From the NCBI GenBank assembly GCA_001600635.1, contig BCKL01000046.1, positions 1 through 60,264 on the forward strand: DNA of 60,264 nt, read 5' to 3'. Source of the DNA: Leucosporidium creatinivorum (taxonomy: Eukaryota; Basidiomycota; Microbotryomycetes; Leucosporidiales; Leucosporidiaceae). This document shows positions 45,701 to 55,525 of this stretch, one piece after another; the first letter of the stretch is position 1, and each line of letters begins with the position of its first letter. The position numbers were made by a program, and so were the translations under genes. The notes below the pieces were generated by a model that was not told the origin of the DNA, searched no databases, and saw only the letters and a program-made list of their open reading frames with translations.

Positions 45701-47443
45701 GTCCAGCCGTGGCAGAGGAGCGGCGCGACCTCGGCAGGCAGCTCGGCGCTCACTTTGCTGGCGGAGTGGGCGTCGGCTGCCTTAGCTTGAGGTCTGCGTG
45801 CTTCTCCAAGCTTTTTCAGCTTGTTTGAATCCTCGAACAGAGACTGGAGGTCCGGCGTGTGGTACAGCGTACCTCGCGAGCGGCGTCAGCTCGCCCTCAG
45901 TGGGTGCTGTTTTGCTCGATTGACGAGTCGGCGACGTTGCCTGTACGCTCGGTCGCGACTACTAACGCTCTCGGCTAGCTGCTGATCGAGTGGCGGGGCA
46001 TTATGATCACCCCGCCGGGTGACGGAGGAGCGGCGCCGAGCAGGTGGGCTTTGAAGCGTGGCTTCGCGGCTTGCTGCTCTTCGCGCCATCGTGCAGCGCT
46101 TCCCCCGGAGACCTTCGTATTAGCAGCTGTGTCGTGCCATGTGCAAGCTAGTCTGGAACAGAACGCTGACTTTCCTCACGCTTCCCTTCCCGCTCGCTCT
46201 CCCTCCCTCCTCCGCCTCCGCCACCCCTCTCTCCTCGCCCTCGCCCTCCACTTACTCCCCGATAGGCGTCGTCACCAACGACATCTTTACCAAGGAGGAC
46301 CAAGAGTTTCTCATCCGCAACGAGGCGCTCGCGGACAAGGGCCGCATCCGCGCCATCGAGACGGGAGGATGCCCGCATGCTGCTATTCGGTGAGTGGTGC
46401 TCTTTTTTGAATCTCGTAGTACGTTGGGGTGAGACGGTGAGAGCTGATCGTCTTCCTCCGTCGCTCCCTCGTCGCCTTCCTCTCGCCTTCCCTCCGTCTC
46501 CGACTCGACACAACCGCCTCGTCAACCACAGCGAGGACATCTCGGCCAATGTAGGAGCGCTCGAGGAGCTGCAGGCGGCCTACGGGTGCGAGTTCCTGGT
46601 AGGTCTCGGCGCTCGCTTCGGCTGAAGCTGCTCGCTGACCCTTTTATCTGGGAGCAGCTCGTCGAGTCAGGTGGAGATAACTTGGCTGGTGAGTTGCCTC
46701 CCCTATCGACTCGAGTCGCACTCGCAGAAGCTCGTGCTGACGCTTCTTCCCGCCGACAGCCAATTACTCGCGCGAGTTGGCCGACTACGTGAGTCGCTCG
46801 CTGCTCCGCTCTCGTCGCGCTCCACCCTCGTTCGTCGCTGACTTCCTCACCATTCACACCTACAGATAATCTACGTTGTACGTTCTGCCCCTTCCTCCCC
46901 TTCTCCTCGCTCGGCGCTGACCTCTTTCGCCGAATCCCTCCTCAACCGCGCAGATTGACGTCTCCGGTGGCGACAAGATCCCTCGCAAGGGAGGACCAGG
47001 AATCTCGCAGAGTGATCTGCTCATCGTCAACAAGGTACGCTCTTCCGACTCGGCCGAGGAGTAGGATACGAGAGCTGACCTTCCGCTCCTTGCTCCTCCA
47101 TCCTCTCCGCTCGCCGAACCCCCCGACTCATCTTATCACATCCTGACTCTGCTCGCCCATCACTCCCAACCTTGTCGCCGACCGCACCCGATTGTCTTCT
47201 CGCTGCCATCGCTCTCTCCCGCTCTCCTTCGTCCCCCTCGTCTGCCCCCTCCACCCTCCTTTCCCTCAGATCGACCTCGCCCCCTACGTCGGCGCCTCCC
47301 TCGAAGTCATGCGCCGCGACGCCGACAAGATGCGCGATGGAGGACCCACCCTCTTCACCAGCGTGCGGAACGAGGTGGGAGTTGAGGGAGTTGCGGAGTT
47401 GATTATTGGGGCGTGGAAGGGTGCTACTGGTGGGAAGAAGTAG
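42771..47443 (+). CDS. UREG: urease accessory GTPase UreG
   Basis: SIMIBI-class GTPase that delivers nickel to apo-urease together with UreF and UreD/H. Ten exons, checked for phase, give 291 residues: 42771-42978, 43082-43160, 43358-43428, 46266-46389, 46532-46598, 46658-46688, 46760-46788, 46866-46877, 46954-47034, 47270-47443. The N-terminal ~70 residues hold a His/Asp-rich nickel-binding stretch ([18 protein letters not shown]). Then come [20 protein letters not shown] (P-loop), [25 protein letters not shown] with the nickel-binding [50 protein letters not shown] and [17 protein letters not shown]. All key residues are present. Intron 3 (43429-46265) is 2,837 nt, and exon 8 is a 12-nt microexon. 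The last 63 nt of the gene are repeated in inverted orientation at 57108-57170. Confidence 0.96.
43429..46265 (+). other. 2.8-kb intron 3 of ureG
   Basis: The donor G|GTGTGT follows ...DEYNI and the acceptor CCCCGATAG precedes GVVTNDIF, so UreG is in phase across it. The first ~1.2 kb is repeated at 5284-6520. Open frames on both strands (for example a shared antisense [20 protein letters not shown]) lack splice or domain support. No transposase, reverse transcriptase or clear terminal repeats were seen. Confidence 0.85.
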
Positions 47444-48220
47444 AGTGATGGAAATGTCTTGAATGCTCTTCTCTTGGTGTTGAGGTTGCGGAGAGCGCAG
47501 AAAGAGGCCTGAGAGGAGAGCTCAAGGAAGGCAGAGCTGAGCAGGTGGAGACAAGCAAGCAGGCAGCTGTAAGGAAGCTTGAAGCCCTGAGAATACTGTC
47601 AAGGCTGATCAGTGAGAGGAGGGAATGCAGAACGGTACAGCTTGACATGTGAGGAGCTTGCCGCCCGCAACACCAAAGCTAGTGTGAACGAGGCTGACCT
47701 CCAACTGAGGCAAGGCAACCTGTGGGTAGCTCGACAGGTAGACAGACTGCAATTGCACCGCTGGTGTACTCGACTGAAGCCAGGAACCGGCAGCAATTGG
47801 GAAAGGCAAGCAAAGTGAGGAGAAGTGATCTTTGCAGCACCGAGGGTGCTCCGAGAAGCCCCTGGAGCCAGCCAGCTGCGCCATAGCAATGTCCTACAGC
47901 TTAAGGGTGACTGAAAATAAAAAGTAGCCTCCTGGGTGTGGCAGGAGGCAAAAGAATGATTCGTAGCGACGTTGGCAGGACTCGAACCTACGCCCTCAGA
48001 GAGGATCAGCTAATCGGTAATACCAATTCTAGGCTGACGCAGTAACCACTTTGCTACAACGCCTTTGCTTGTTGTAAAAAGCTTGCCTGTAGCCATCCTT
48101 ATTCTCACTGGCTGAAGCAAGAGAGATCAGTTCTGGCGTGAGGGCCGAGGAGGATCTCCGGGGAGGCTGAACATGATCTTGTGCACCTAAATCAACAATC
48201 TCAGCCTGTAGTGTGGTAAA
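47380..48220. repeat. left arm of ~840-bp inverted repeat
   Basis: Reverse complement of 56330-57170. It starts inside the last exon of ureG (GTTGAGGGAGTTGCGG...) and includes the ureG 3' flank, tRNA-Ser(AGA) and ~150 bp upstream of the tRNA. The central part (47599-47889) matches the other arm without any difference in translated frames; about four mismatches occur in the outer 130 bp. Arm ends are given to within about 10 bp. Confidence 0.92.
47967..48063 (-). tRNA. tRNA-Ser(AGA): tRNA-Ser (AGA), intron-containing, left copy
   Basis: Acceptor GGCGTTG/CAACGTC with one G-T pair; A box TAGCAAAGTGG; anticodon stem TCAGC/GCTGA; loop CTAGAA giving AGA at 34-36; 15-nt intron after position 37; long variable arm CCTC-TCT-GAGG typical of serine; T arm GTAGG-TTCGAGT-CCTGC; discriminator G. 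It lies in the left inverted arm and is identical to the copy at 56487. Confidence 0.93.
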
Positions 48221-48325
48221 AGGGGAAGGTGGATCTGCTCAATGCTGCTACAGTGTCGCTCTTGCTCTTCCCTGCCAGCACCGGGGACTCGGGAGGCACC
48301 TTCTTCTGGTGCATAGCTCTAGGGG

Positions 48326-48550
48326 ACGCAGTAACCACTTTGCTACAACGCCTTTGCTTGTTGTAAAAAGCTCGCCTGCAGCCATCCCCATTCTCACCGG
48401 CTGAAGCAAGAGAGATCAGCTCTGTGTCGAGGGCCGAGCAGGATCCCCGTGAAGGCTGAACATGATTTTGTGCACCTAAATCAACAATCTCAGCCTGTAG
48501 TGTGGTAAAAGGGGAAGGTGGATTTGCTCAATACTGCTACAGTGTTGCCG
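48326..48550. repeat. direct repeat of the tRNA-Ser 5' half and its upstream flank
   Basis: Repeats about 48030-48250 in the same orientation with ~90% identity. It contains the 5' ~28-38 nt of tRNA-Ser (reverse strand, GACGCAGTAACCACTTTGCT then ACAACGCC), breaking off around the anticodon. It then continues through the same flank (CTTGTTGTAAAAAGC, GGCTGAACATGAT, AATCTCAGCCTGTAGTGTGG) and on past the inner end of the inverted arm. Confidence 0.85.
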
Positions 48551-50575
48551 TTCTCCGACGCTCTTTACCCCTACAGGACCGCTCACGAGGTTCCCAAGGG
48601 AACGAGCTCGGTGATCTCTCGTTTGCTGCTTGCTTCAATCCACTCGACTTGAGTAAGCTCCTCCCGTCTCGCCTTTGCATGCAGCCTAAACAAAAGGCCT
48701 GGCTCTCCCAGAGCAGGGCAGTAAGCCTCATACAGAGCTACTCTTCATTGACGTCTTGAGCTCCTACAGATGCAGACGCAAGAGAGCGCAGGTCAGCGGA
48801 TTTGTTCTGGACACCTTGTGCTCATGCAGCGCAAACAAGGCAAGAGCTCACCGGAGACCGTTGACCCAACGCCTCAGCTCCCTCTCCAAGCTGAATACCG
48901 ATGCCGTCGACGGCAGGTAGCTCGTCATTGGCGCTGTACGAGAGAAGAGTGAGCAATGTAAAGCAAGAAGCTATGAGCAAGAACCGCACCTTCGTCCGAA
49001 CACACCATCGACCGCCCAGCACGAGACGGCCACCAGAGGGAAAGGCTGGCTTTGAGCGAAGGATGTATGGCGCGAAGCAAGGATGAGTTGCCGCTCCTCA
49101 AAAAAGAGACAAGCGTCACTCACACTCAGTCCTCGGCCGTAATGCGCCAACATCGTCTCGCATTGTCTCAGCTGTCCCAGGGAGCTGTGCCCTCCTCTGC
49201 TGAACAGCCCTTGGGCTTCCCTTCTTGCCCCAAGACGTATGCGACAGCCCCCTCAATACCAGCAAGTGATGGCCCGCTCCACCGAGGAAGCCTATGCGCC
49301 ACCGAGTGAGCGCTAATTAGCGGCGAGCCCAACAACACTGAGCATTGTCTCACTTGCAGAGAGTTGGTTAAAGGTACACCATCCCACTGGCAACGATAAC
49401 AGATTGAGGTACAGATAAGACGAGGAAGGAGCTGTAAGTGCAGTCGGGGTACAGCTAGGCGGGCTGGAAAGGCGTGAAAGAAGAGGTGCCAAGGTGCGAG
49501 AAGCAGAAGGCCGAGGCGAGGGGGAGCTTGGCAATGGATTGACAGGGTGGCGTACGTGGGGAATGCTGTAGCGAGACGGCGGCTGGAGTCAGCTCTCTGA
49601 TCCCCTCCTACTCGCGAGCAAGCCGGAGACGATGAGCACACACCTCGAGACTAACATCATCAACTCCGCTCAACACAGCTTATCAATATCAGCTCAAAGC
49701 AGGCAGAATCTACAGCCGTGCTTGTTTCGTTGCCATGGTCCGAGTAGCCGCCTATCGAGCTCCAAGGTCCAACCGTCGAGCACACCTTTGTGATAAGCAG
49801 GCGAGGGAACTGCAAGCGCAGGCAGGCTGGCAGGTGGAGCACGTGTACGTCTGTAGTAGATGCAATCAGCTAGCTGCCCTTGTACGCCTCTGCGGGGCAG
49901 CGCGCTGACCTTCAGCAACTCAAGGCTCGAACCGAGGGCTGTAGCTCACCATGCGCTTCCCACGTATAATCTACAGCGTAGCTCTCTGATCGTGGCTGAC
50001 AACCTGCTCCCGTACGTTGTCCTCCTGAGTTGTCCTGCCCTGTGAGCAAGTGTTGTGATGAAAGTTCCAGTCGTTCGAGCTGGCTCTGGCTCCAGGTTGC
50101 TGTAGCCAAGTAGTCTCCAGCTCGCCCGCATTGTCGAAGAGAGCTGCCCTCGACGGAAGGCGCAGCTGAGGGCATTTAAGCCGCTTGAGATGATAGGAAG
50201 AAGAGCGGTGTCAGCTCGACTTTCGGACTTGAAGCTTGAAGGCGGGCAAAGGGCTCGCTCTCGGTCGCCTACTTGAGCTGTTCAGATCTCTCACTGGCAA
50301 ATCAAGATGGGCAGTGATAGACCGTGTTACTCAACTGTACAACCCTTGTAGTTCTCTCGCAAGCCGACGCAGTTCAAGAGCGACCCTCTTCTCCAACTCC
50401 TTCTCCCTCCTCTTCAACTCGCCCAAGGCCTCTACCGCATCCTCAGCAGGAAGCTCCTCACCTCCCACCACAACATCAACAGCTCCTCCTTCCTCCCCCG
50501 ACCCGCACTCCATCGCCCTGGCGCCGGCGCCGAGCTCCTCCCCCTCCCACTCGGCCGCGCCCTCGTCATCCTCCT
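48551..50575. other. left part of the accessory block, no supported gene
   Basis: About 2 kb with short frames on both strands, none with a coherent exon chain or recognisable motif. A Pro/Ser-rich frame at 50236-50598 on the plus strand mirrors a Glu/Gly-rich minus frame; neither is convincing. Confidence 0.4.
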
Positions 50576-51760
50576 CTACCTCCAAGCCTCCGGCCTGACA
50601 CGACTCCTCTCAAAGACTGCCTTTGCTGGATCCGACTTGCCCGTGGTGAACCTCCAGGTGGCGAGGTGGGTGCGAAGAATGAGGGTGGCGGGGAGGGAGA
50701 GGAAGGAGGTAAAGTCGGCGGATAAGAAGGCAAACTCCTTCCTCTTCTCGGCGTGGTTGTTGTCATGCCTTGGGAACTCGGACGTAGCGGTGAAGGAGTA
50801 GCCTGTGCAGACATCCGAGGGTTTGCACGTCCAAAGCCGAGCTGTTGCTGCCTTCCTCGTGGTCCCCTTGGTGGCGCTCGTGGTGCTTGGCTGCTGGGCG
50901 TCTTGTGCAAGCTTGAGGATCGAGCTCGCCGCTGGGCCGGTTGACCACAGGGGAGCCAGGCAACGAGAGATCATCTCGGCTCCCACTGCCGAGCCGTCTC
51001 GAGCGGTGATGAGAGGGGTAGGGGTGAAGCTGGCGAGGTGGAGGAGGATGCGAGCAAAAGCTTGGTGCTCAAGCCATTGACGCTGCTGATCTGACTCCTC
51101 GCTGGTCGCCGTTGGAGGGAGAACAGCGAAGTAGATTGCGCCGAGGTCCTCGTCGATGGCCTCGAGGTCGCTGAGGTGGCTCCGCTCTGCGTCGGAGAAA
51201 GAAGCGAAGAGGGCTTCCGGTGTTGCCTCCCGGATGATGTTGACCGTTCAAGCTTCCTGCCAGCCTGTGGGCAGCTCCGCACCGATGAGCTCATCGAGCT
51301 GAAACGGGTAGAAGATGTACACCTTCTCCATTGAGGCAAGCGTGCAGGGGCGGTGGGAGCTGGATGGGTGACGCCGCCGTTGGTAGGTGGAAAGGCGGGA
51401 GGAGGGGGCTTTGGTGGTGGCAAAGGGGCTCGAGGAGGGGAGCTGAGGAGGAGGGGCGGCGGAGAGACAGGGACAGCGATGGCCCGAATTCTCCCCGCCG
51501 ATGACCTCCTCACCGCAATCAAGGCAGGTGAGGAGGATGACTCCATCCCCAACAGTCATCCTTGCCCGCTCGTAATCGTCCAAACGAGTCAACGCCTGCT
51601 CGTAGGTCATGGTTGACGTCCACTGCCCGCGAAGGTCGAATCCTACACGCTTGCGGACCTCCTGGAAGGCAAGCAGATCCCTCTCAGAGAGGTGGAGGAG
51701 CGGGCGGCGTCCGTAGGTGAGGGCTGAGCGGAAGAGGTTGGTGCTCTCCTTGCGCGAGAG
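50576..51760 (-). pseudogene. element protein with Cys-cluster, unrecognised
   Basis: Minus-strand coding sequence in host-like codons. The upstream part reads LSRKESTNLFRSALTYGRRP, LLHLSERDLLAFQEVRKRVG and TYEQALTRLDDYERARMTVG, then a possible zinc ribbon, LLTCLDCGEEV...GHRCPCL. The downstream part (about 51240-50578) reads VNIIREATPEALFASFSDAE, RILLHLASFTPTPLITARDG and WRFTTGKSDPAKAVFERSRV, ending in TAG. The two parts are probably one protein, and the frame is interrupted. I know no family for it. Confidence 0.5.
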
Positions 51761-52045
51761 CAGCTAGTCCTTCCAGCCCGAGCTCCCCACGACGGTTGAA
51801 GCGGGCGAGGAAACGGCGATGAGGGAGGAGGGGAGCCCATGGCGGGACTGGCACTGATAGCTGGGTGTCCCTCCGCCTTCTCGGCTGCGTCGTTCCAACT
51901 GCAGAGGGAGTAGGTTAGCTAGCAGGCCCTAACGCAACACCGAGAATAGTGGGAGTAGGAGAAGAAGCAGGAGAGACTCACTCTTGAACGACAGTCGAGA
52001 ACCTGACACCTCGAGCTTCGGCTCGCTCGCCCCTAATCTCCTCCT

Positions 52046-53973
52046 CTACTTCCTCCCACCGTTTCCCCTCAGCTCCTTCTCCCATCCTCTCCCCCCCAAT
52101 GCCTGCACTTTCCTATCCTCTCCACTCATCACTCGAACACTCCGCAACGCGCCCACATGCTCGACCAACCAACTCCTCTCCTCCTCCATTGCCTCGCTCA
52201 ATCCCACGGCTGCGGCCACGTCCTCGACCATGACGCGAACGGCAATGCTGGAGTCCTTGTCGTCCGTCGGCCGGAGTGCGTTGACAACGGAGAGGAGGAT
52301 CTTGCCCTTGAGCGTGGCGAGGGAGAGCATGTTGCGGTTAGCGAGGGTGGAGACCGTGTCGTATGGAGCCGCTCCGCCACGGAAGGAGAGGATAACGTTG
52401 CGGAAGTGGCCGACGGCGAGCTCGATGGTGATGATACGGCCGACGTGGTGGGAGAAGTCCCAAAGAGGGACGTCGTGCCAGGATGGGAGGTTGATGTCGG
52501 CGATGAGGAGGTGGAGGCAACTGAAGTCTTGACGGACGACAACAGCTTCCCAATCATCTGGGCCAATGTTGCTGCAGAAGAGTGAGGGGAGGATGCCGGA
52601 GGTGAGGAGTTGGGCGAGCTGCGAAGGAGGCGGATCAGCGAACCACTCGGCGGGAGAGTGTAGAACGGATACAGAGAGAAGGAAGGCTGAGAGATGAAGA
52701 TCAATAGAGAAAGAGACATACCTTGGCAGAATGGACCACGAAGCCACGAGCATTCCATAGTTGCAGAAGCCCGAGGACGAGGAGGACAAGGACGAGGCGA
52801 AGCTCGCGGTGGCGAAGGATGATATCCCATAGATCAATGAGTGCGCCGAACGCTTCGGTGATCTCATCATAGTCCATCTCCTCCGGCCGCGGTCCATCGA
52901 GGTGGTCCTTGGCGAGTCCTCGGGCGAAGACGAGCAGTCGGTGGAGGAGGTTGGGGGCTGGACCAGCGGTGTTGGCCCAGAAGCGAATCCTAGGGTGCGC
53001 ATGCTCTTCGACGGTGATGTCCTTGAGAAGCGTGATCCGCTTGACGTAGCCGTTGTTGGAAATCCTCACCGCCGCCGAGCGTCGAGCGTCGAGCGACATT
53101 GTCCAATCTCCCCCGATCGATCGTTGGCCCTCCATCTCCTCGCCCCTTCCACATCTCATCCAGCAACTTGAAGCGTTTCTTGATCGCGTCCTGCACCTCG
53201 TCCTGGGGCTTTCGCTGCTCCCGATTGCTCAGCGGTTGGCGGTCATCTGTGTGGGCGCAGGCGAGGGATGGAGAAGGAGGGGAGAGAGATGGTGACGAGG
53301 GGGAGGAGAAGGTTGTGGGGGTGGTCGGGATGTGGGCAGAGAGGGAGCGCTGGATGGGACGGCAAGTGACCGTGGCTTGAGCGTTGGCGAGTTCTTGCGA
53401 GAAGCGAGGATCCGAGCGAAGGTCGAGCTGTTTGACGGAGTCGCGGAGGGCGAGAAGGTGAGGACCGGGGAGCATGGGCTCCCTCAAACCTCCGGCTGCC
53501 GTATTGAAGCCCGCGAGACCCATGCAGGTGACCATCATTGACTCAAGAAGGTCCGTCGCGGGGTGGCAGCGAAGGGCGGCGGAGGTTGGGAGGGAGGGAT
53601 CAAGCGACCAGAGACCCTCTGCATTGTTGAGGTGGAGGTGGTAGACATCAAAGTCGTCCTGTAGGCCGTTTGTCTTGATGAACGCCTTGAAGGAGGTGGT
53701 ATCGGCGCCAACCACGTCCTCGTCTTGACGGTCCTGCCCGATGCAGCCATCTCGTCCGAGGATACCAGCGTAGATGCGAGTAGCTGGGTCTTGGTCGTCC
53801 CGATTGTTGAGGGTGGAGAGGTAGGGACTTTGGTTGAGGGAGTAGGCGGGTGGCTGGAGAGTGTCGCCGAGAAGGTCGACGCAGCTCAGGCTTCGGCGCA
53901 GGAAGCTGGGGAAGCGGGGAATAAGGGGATTTTGGTGGTCATGGGTTTCGGAGTGATTTATCCCCTCGCACAT
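52046..53973 (-). pseudogene. element protein, unrecognised, spliced or broken
   Basis: Three successive frames with good codon use: about 53973-53160 (DVYHLHLNNAEGLWSLDPSL, LLESMMVTCMGLAGFNTAAG, QDEVQDAIKKRFKLLDEMWK), 53159-52722 (RISNNGYVKRITLLKDITVE, LLHRLLVFARGLAKDHLDGP, LVLVLLVLGLLQLWNARGFV) and 52620-52046 (LAQLLTSGILPSLFCSNIGP, ADINLPSWHDVPLWDFSHHV, ELAVGHFRNVILSFRGGAAP). A plausible intron with GTATGT and CTTCGCAG ends joins the second and third. One hydrophobic stretch could be a membrane helix. No family is recognised. The relation to the flanking recombinase is by position and strand only. Confidence 0.5.
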
Positions 53974-54056
53974 CTTCGCATAGCATCATTCCCTTCGCCT
54001 TCTCTCGCTCTCGTTCGGAAGTCATCAATGGACTGGGTTTTTCGTCTCTTGTCTTC

Positions 54057-54151
54057 GTACTTCTCGCACCGTACTAAGACTCGTCGGACCCAGGTGTGTA
54101 GTTCATGCAACTTGGTACTTCTCGCACCGTACTAAGACTCATTGAACCCAG
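54057..54151. repeat. 37-bp direct repeat pair
   Basis: 54057-54093 and 54115-54151 share GTACTTCTCGCACCGTACTA followed by AGACTC and ACCCAG, with three mismatches, separated by 21 bp. Each copy contains two GTAC words spaced by 10 bp. The pair lies between two element coding blocks. Confidence 0.8.
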
Positions 54152-54232
54152 CGAATCCTTGTCTTTCGTATCAGAGAGGAGGGTCTCGACTTGTCGACGA
54201 GAGTCGGTGACGGTGCCGAGGAGTACCCGTAG

Positions 54233-55231
54233 CTAGAGGAGTAGAGTGGCGGGGGAGGAGGATGGGGAGTTGCTGGTGAATACGTCGGCCTCATCCGTTG
54301 TGGTCGCCCCCTTGCTCTCGACCTTCTCCTCCTCCTTCTGCTCGGTCGACGCCAAAGTCTCCCACTCTCCCTCCCCGTTCTCATCCGTAACCTCACTCTC
54401 CTCCGCCCCAAAGCGACTCTTCCATTGCAGCTCCTCCTCTCCGACCATCGCTACCCCCTCCCCTACTTCAACATCCTCCCCCACCCGAACTCCTTTGCTG
54501 GTGACGAGCTGCAGCAACGGCGAAGACGAGGGGTCGAACGAGTGCGGGTCTCGGGCGAGGTTGAGGCAAAGCTCGACTAGATCAAGATGGCAGCTGAGGT
54601 AGTCGTAGAAAGGACCGGAGCGGGGGAAGGGGGAGCGGCTGAGGTGCGAGTTGCGGGCGTCGAGGATGAGGAGTAGATGCTCAAGGGAAGAGATGTCGGG
54701 CGGCAGGTTCTGAATGAGCTTGTCGAGCTCCTGCTGCTGTTCCCGGCGCTTCATGGACATCTGGGCAATGACGTCCATCCTCTTCTCGAATACAACTTGA
54801 CGCTGACGTCCTGACTCGACGCGCTCCTCCTGGGTCCGCCTCTGCTTGTACTGAGCCGTCGATGTGGTGGCACGCGGTCGAGCCTCAAACTCCTGGGCCT
54901 TCTTCTCCTTCCTCTTCCTTGTCTCCTTCTTGGCCTTGGGCTTCTTGCCCGCCGAGCCGCTCGGTCCCGCCGGTGCAGGAGGATCAGGTTTGAAGGGCTC
55001 GTCGTGCGCCTCGGTAGCACGCTTCCTCTTCTTCTGCCTCTTAGGAGGAGGCAGGTCAGAGATCGGAGGAGGGGCCGGAGGAGGGGCCGGACCAGGAGGA
55101 AGGAGGGCATCGGGAGGAGACAAATTGAAGGGAGCGAGCGACGCGAGCGAGTCCTTGTGGACGGCCAAACGAGGGTGCTTGGAGCGAGAAGATCTCGCCC
55201 TTGGAGGAGGAGAGGACGGGGTCCCTCCTTG
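54233..55231 (-). CDS. basic coiled-coil protein in the element, unrecognised
   Basis: Open frame of ~330 residues preceded by an acceptor-like TTTGCAG at about 55232. Upstream exon(s) may lie at 55270-55360, so the start is unknown. The order is a Pro-rich segment, strongly basic patches (PPKRQKKRKRATE, KKPKAKKETRKRKEKKAQE) that look like nuclear localisation signals, and a charged coiled coil (QRRTQEERVESGRQRQ, MSMKRREQQQELDKLIQNLP). A helical stretch (SLEHLLLILDARNSHLSRSP, YLSCHLDLVELCLNLARD) and an acidic C-terminus follow. It could be a DNA-binding partner of the recombinase. That is inference. Confidence 0.5.
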   Translation of the reverse strand, partial: QGGTPSSPPPRARSSRSKHPRLAVHKDSLASLAPFNLSPPDALLPPGPAPPPAPPPISDLPPPKRQKKRKRATEAHDEPFKPDPPAPAGPSGSAGKKPKAKKETRKRKEKKAQEFEARPRATTSTAQYKQRRTQEERVESGRQRQVVFEKRMDVIAQMSMKRREQQQELDKLIQNLPPDISSLEHLLLILDARNSHLSRSPFPRSGPFYDYLSCHLDLVELCLNLARDPHSFDPSSSPLLQLVTSKGVRVGEDVEVGEGVAMVGEEELQWKSRFGAEESEVTDENGEGEWETLASTEQKEEEKVESKGATTTDEADVFTSNSPSSSPATLLL

Positions 55232-55525
55232 ACTGCAAATGGAGAGAAACACTCAGCGGGAGTCGTTCAGCAAAGCTTGCGACCAAGGCCTACCTCGAGG
55301 CGAGGGTCTGCAGGGGGAGACGAGTCGACGAGAAGGAGAAGTCCGATGTTGGTGCAGCTATTCACACAGCAAGATTAGCTATGTCGGGCACGGCAGAGTC
55401 TGAGCTGAGGGCCCCACTCACCCGCAGACTTGCGACGGTGTGAAGGCCTGTTTAGGAGGGGAAAGAAGTTAGCTCAAGAGTCGAGGAAGGAAGAGAGAGC
55501 AGCAGCTCACCCGACCGAGTTCGTA

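Noticed and set aside
47599-47889. 96-residue frame present identically in both inverted arms
   Set aside because: Identity comes from the DNA repeat. It overlaps equally open frames and has no motif, so conservation says nothing about coding.
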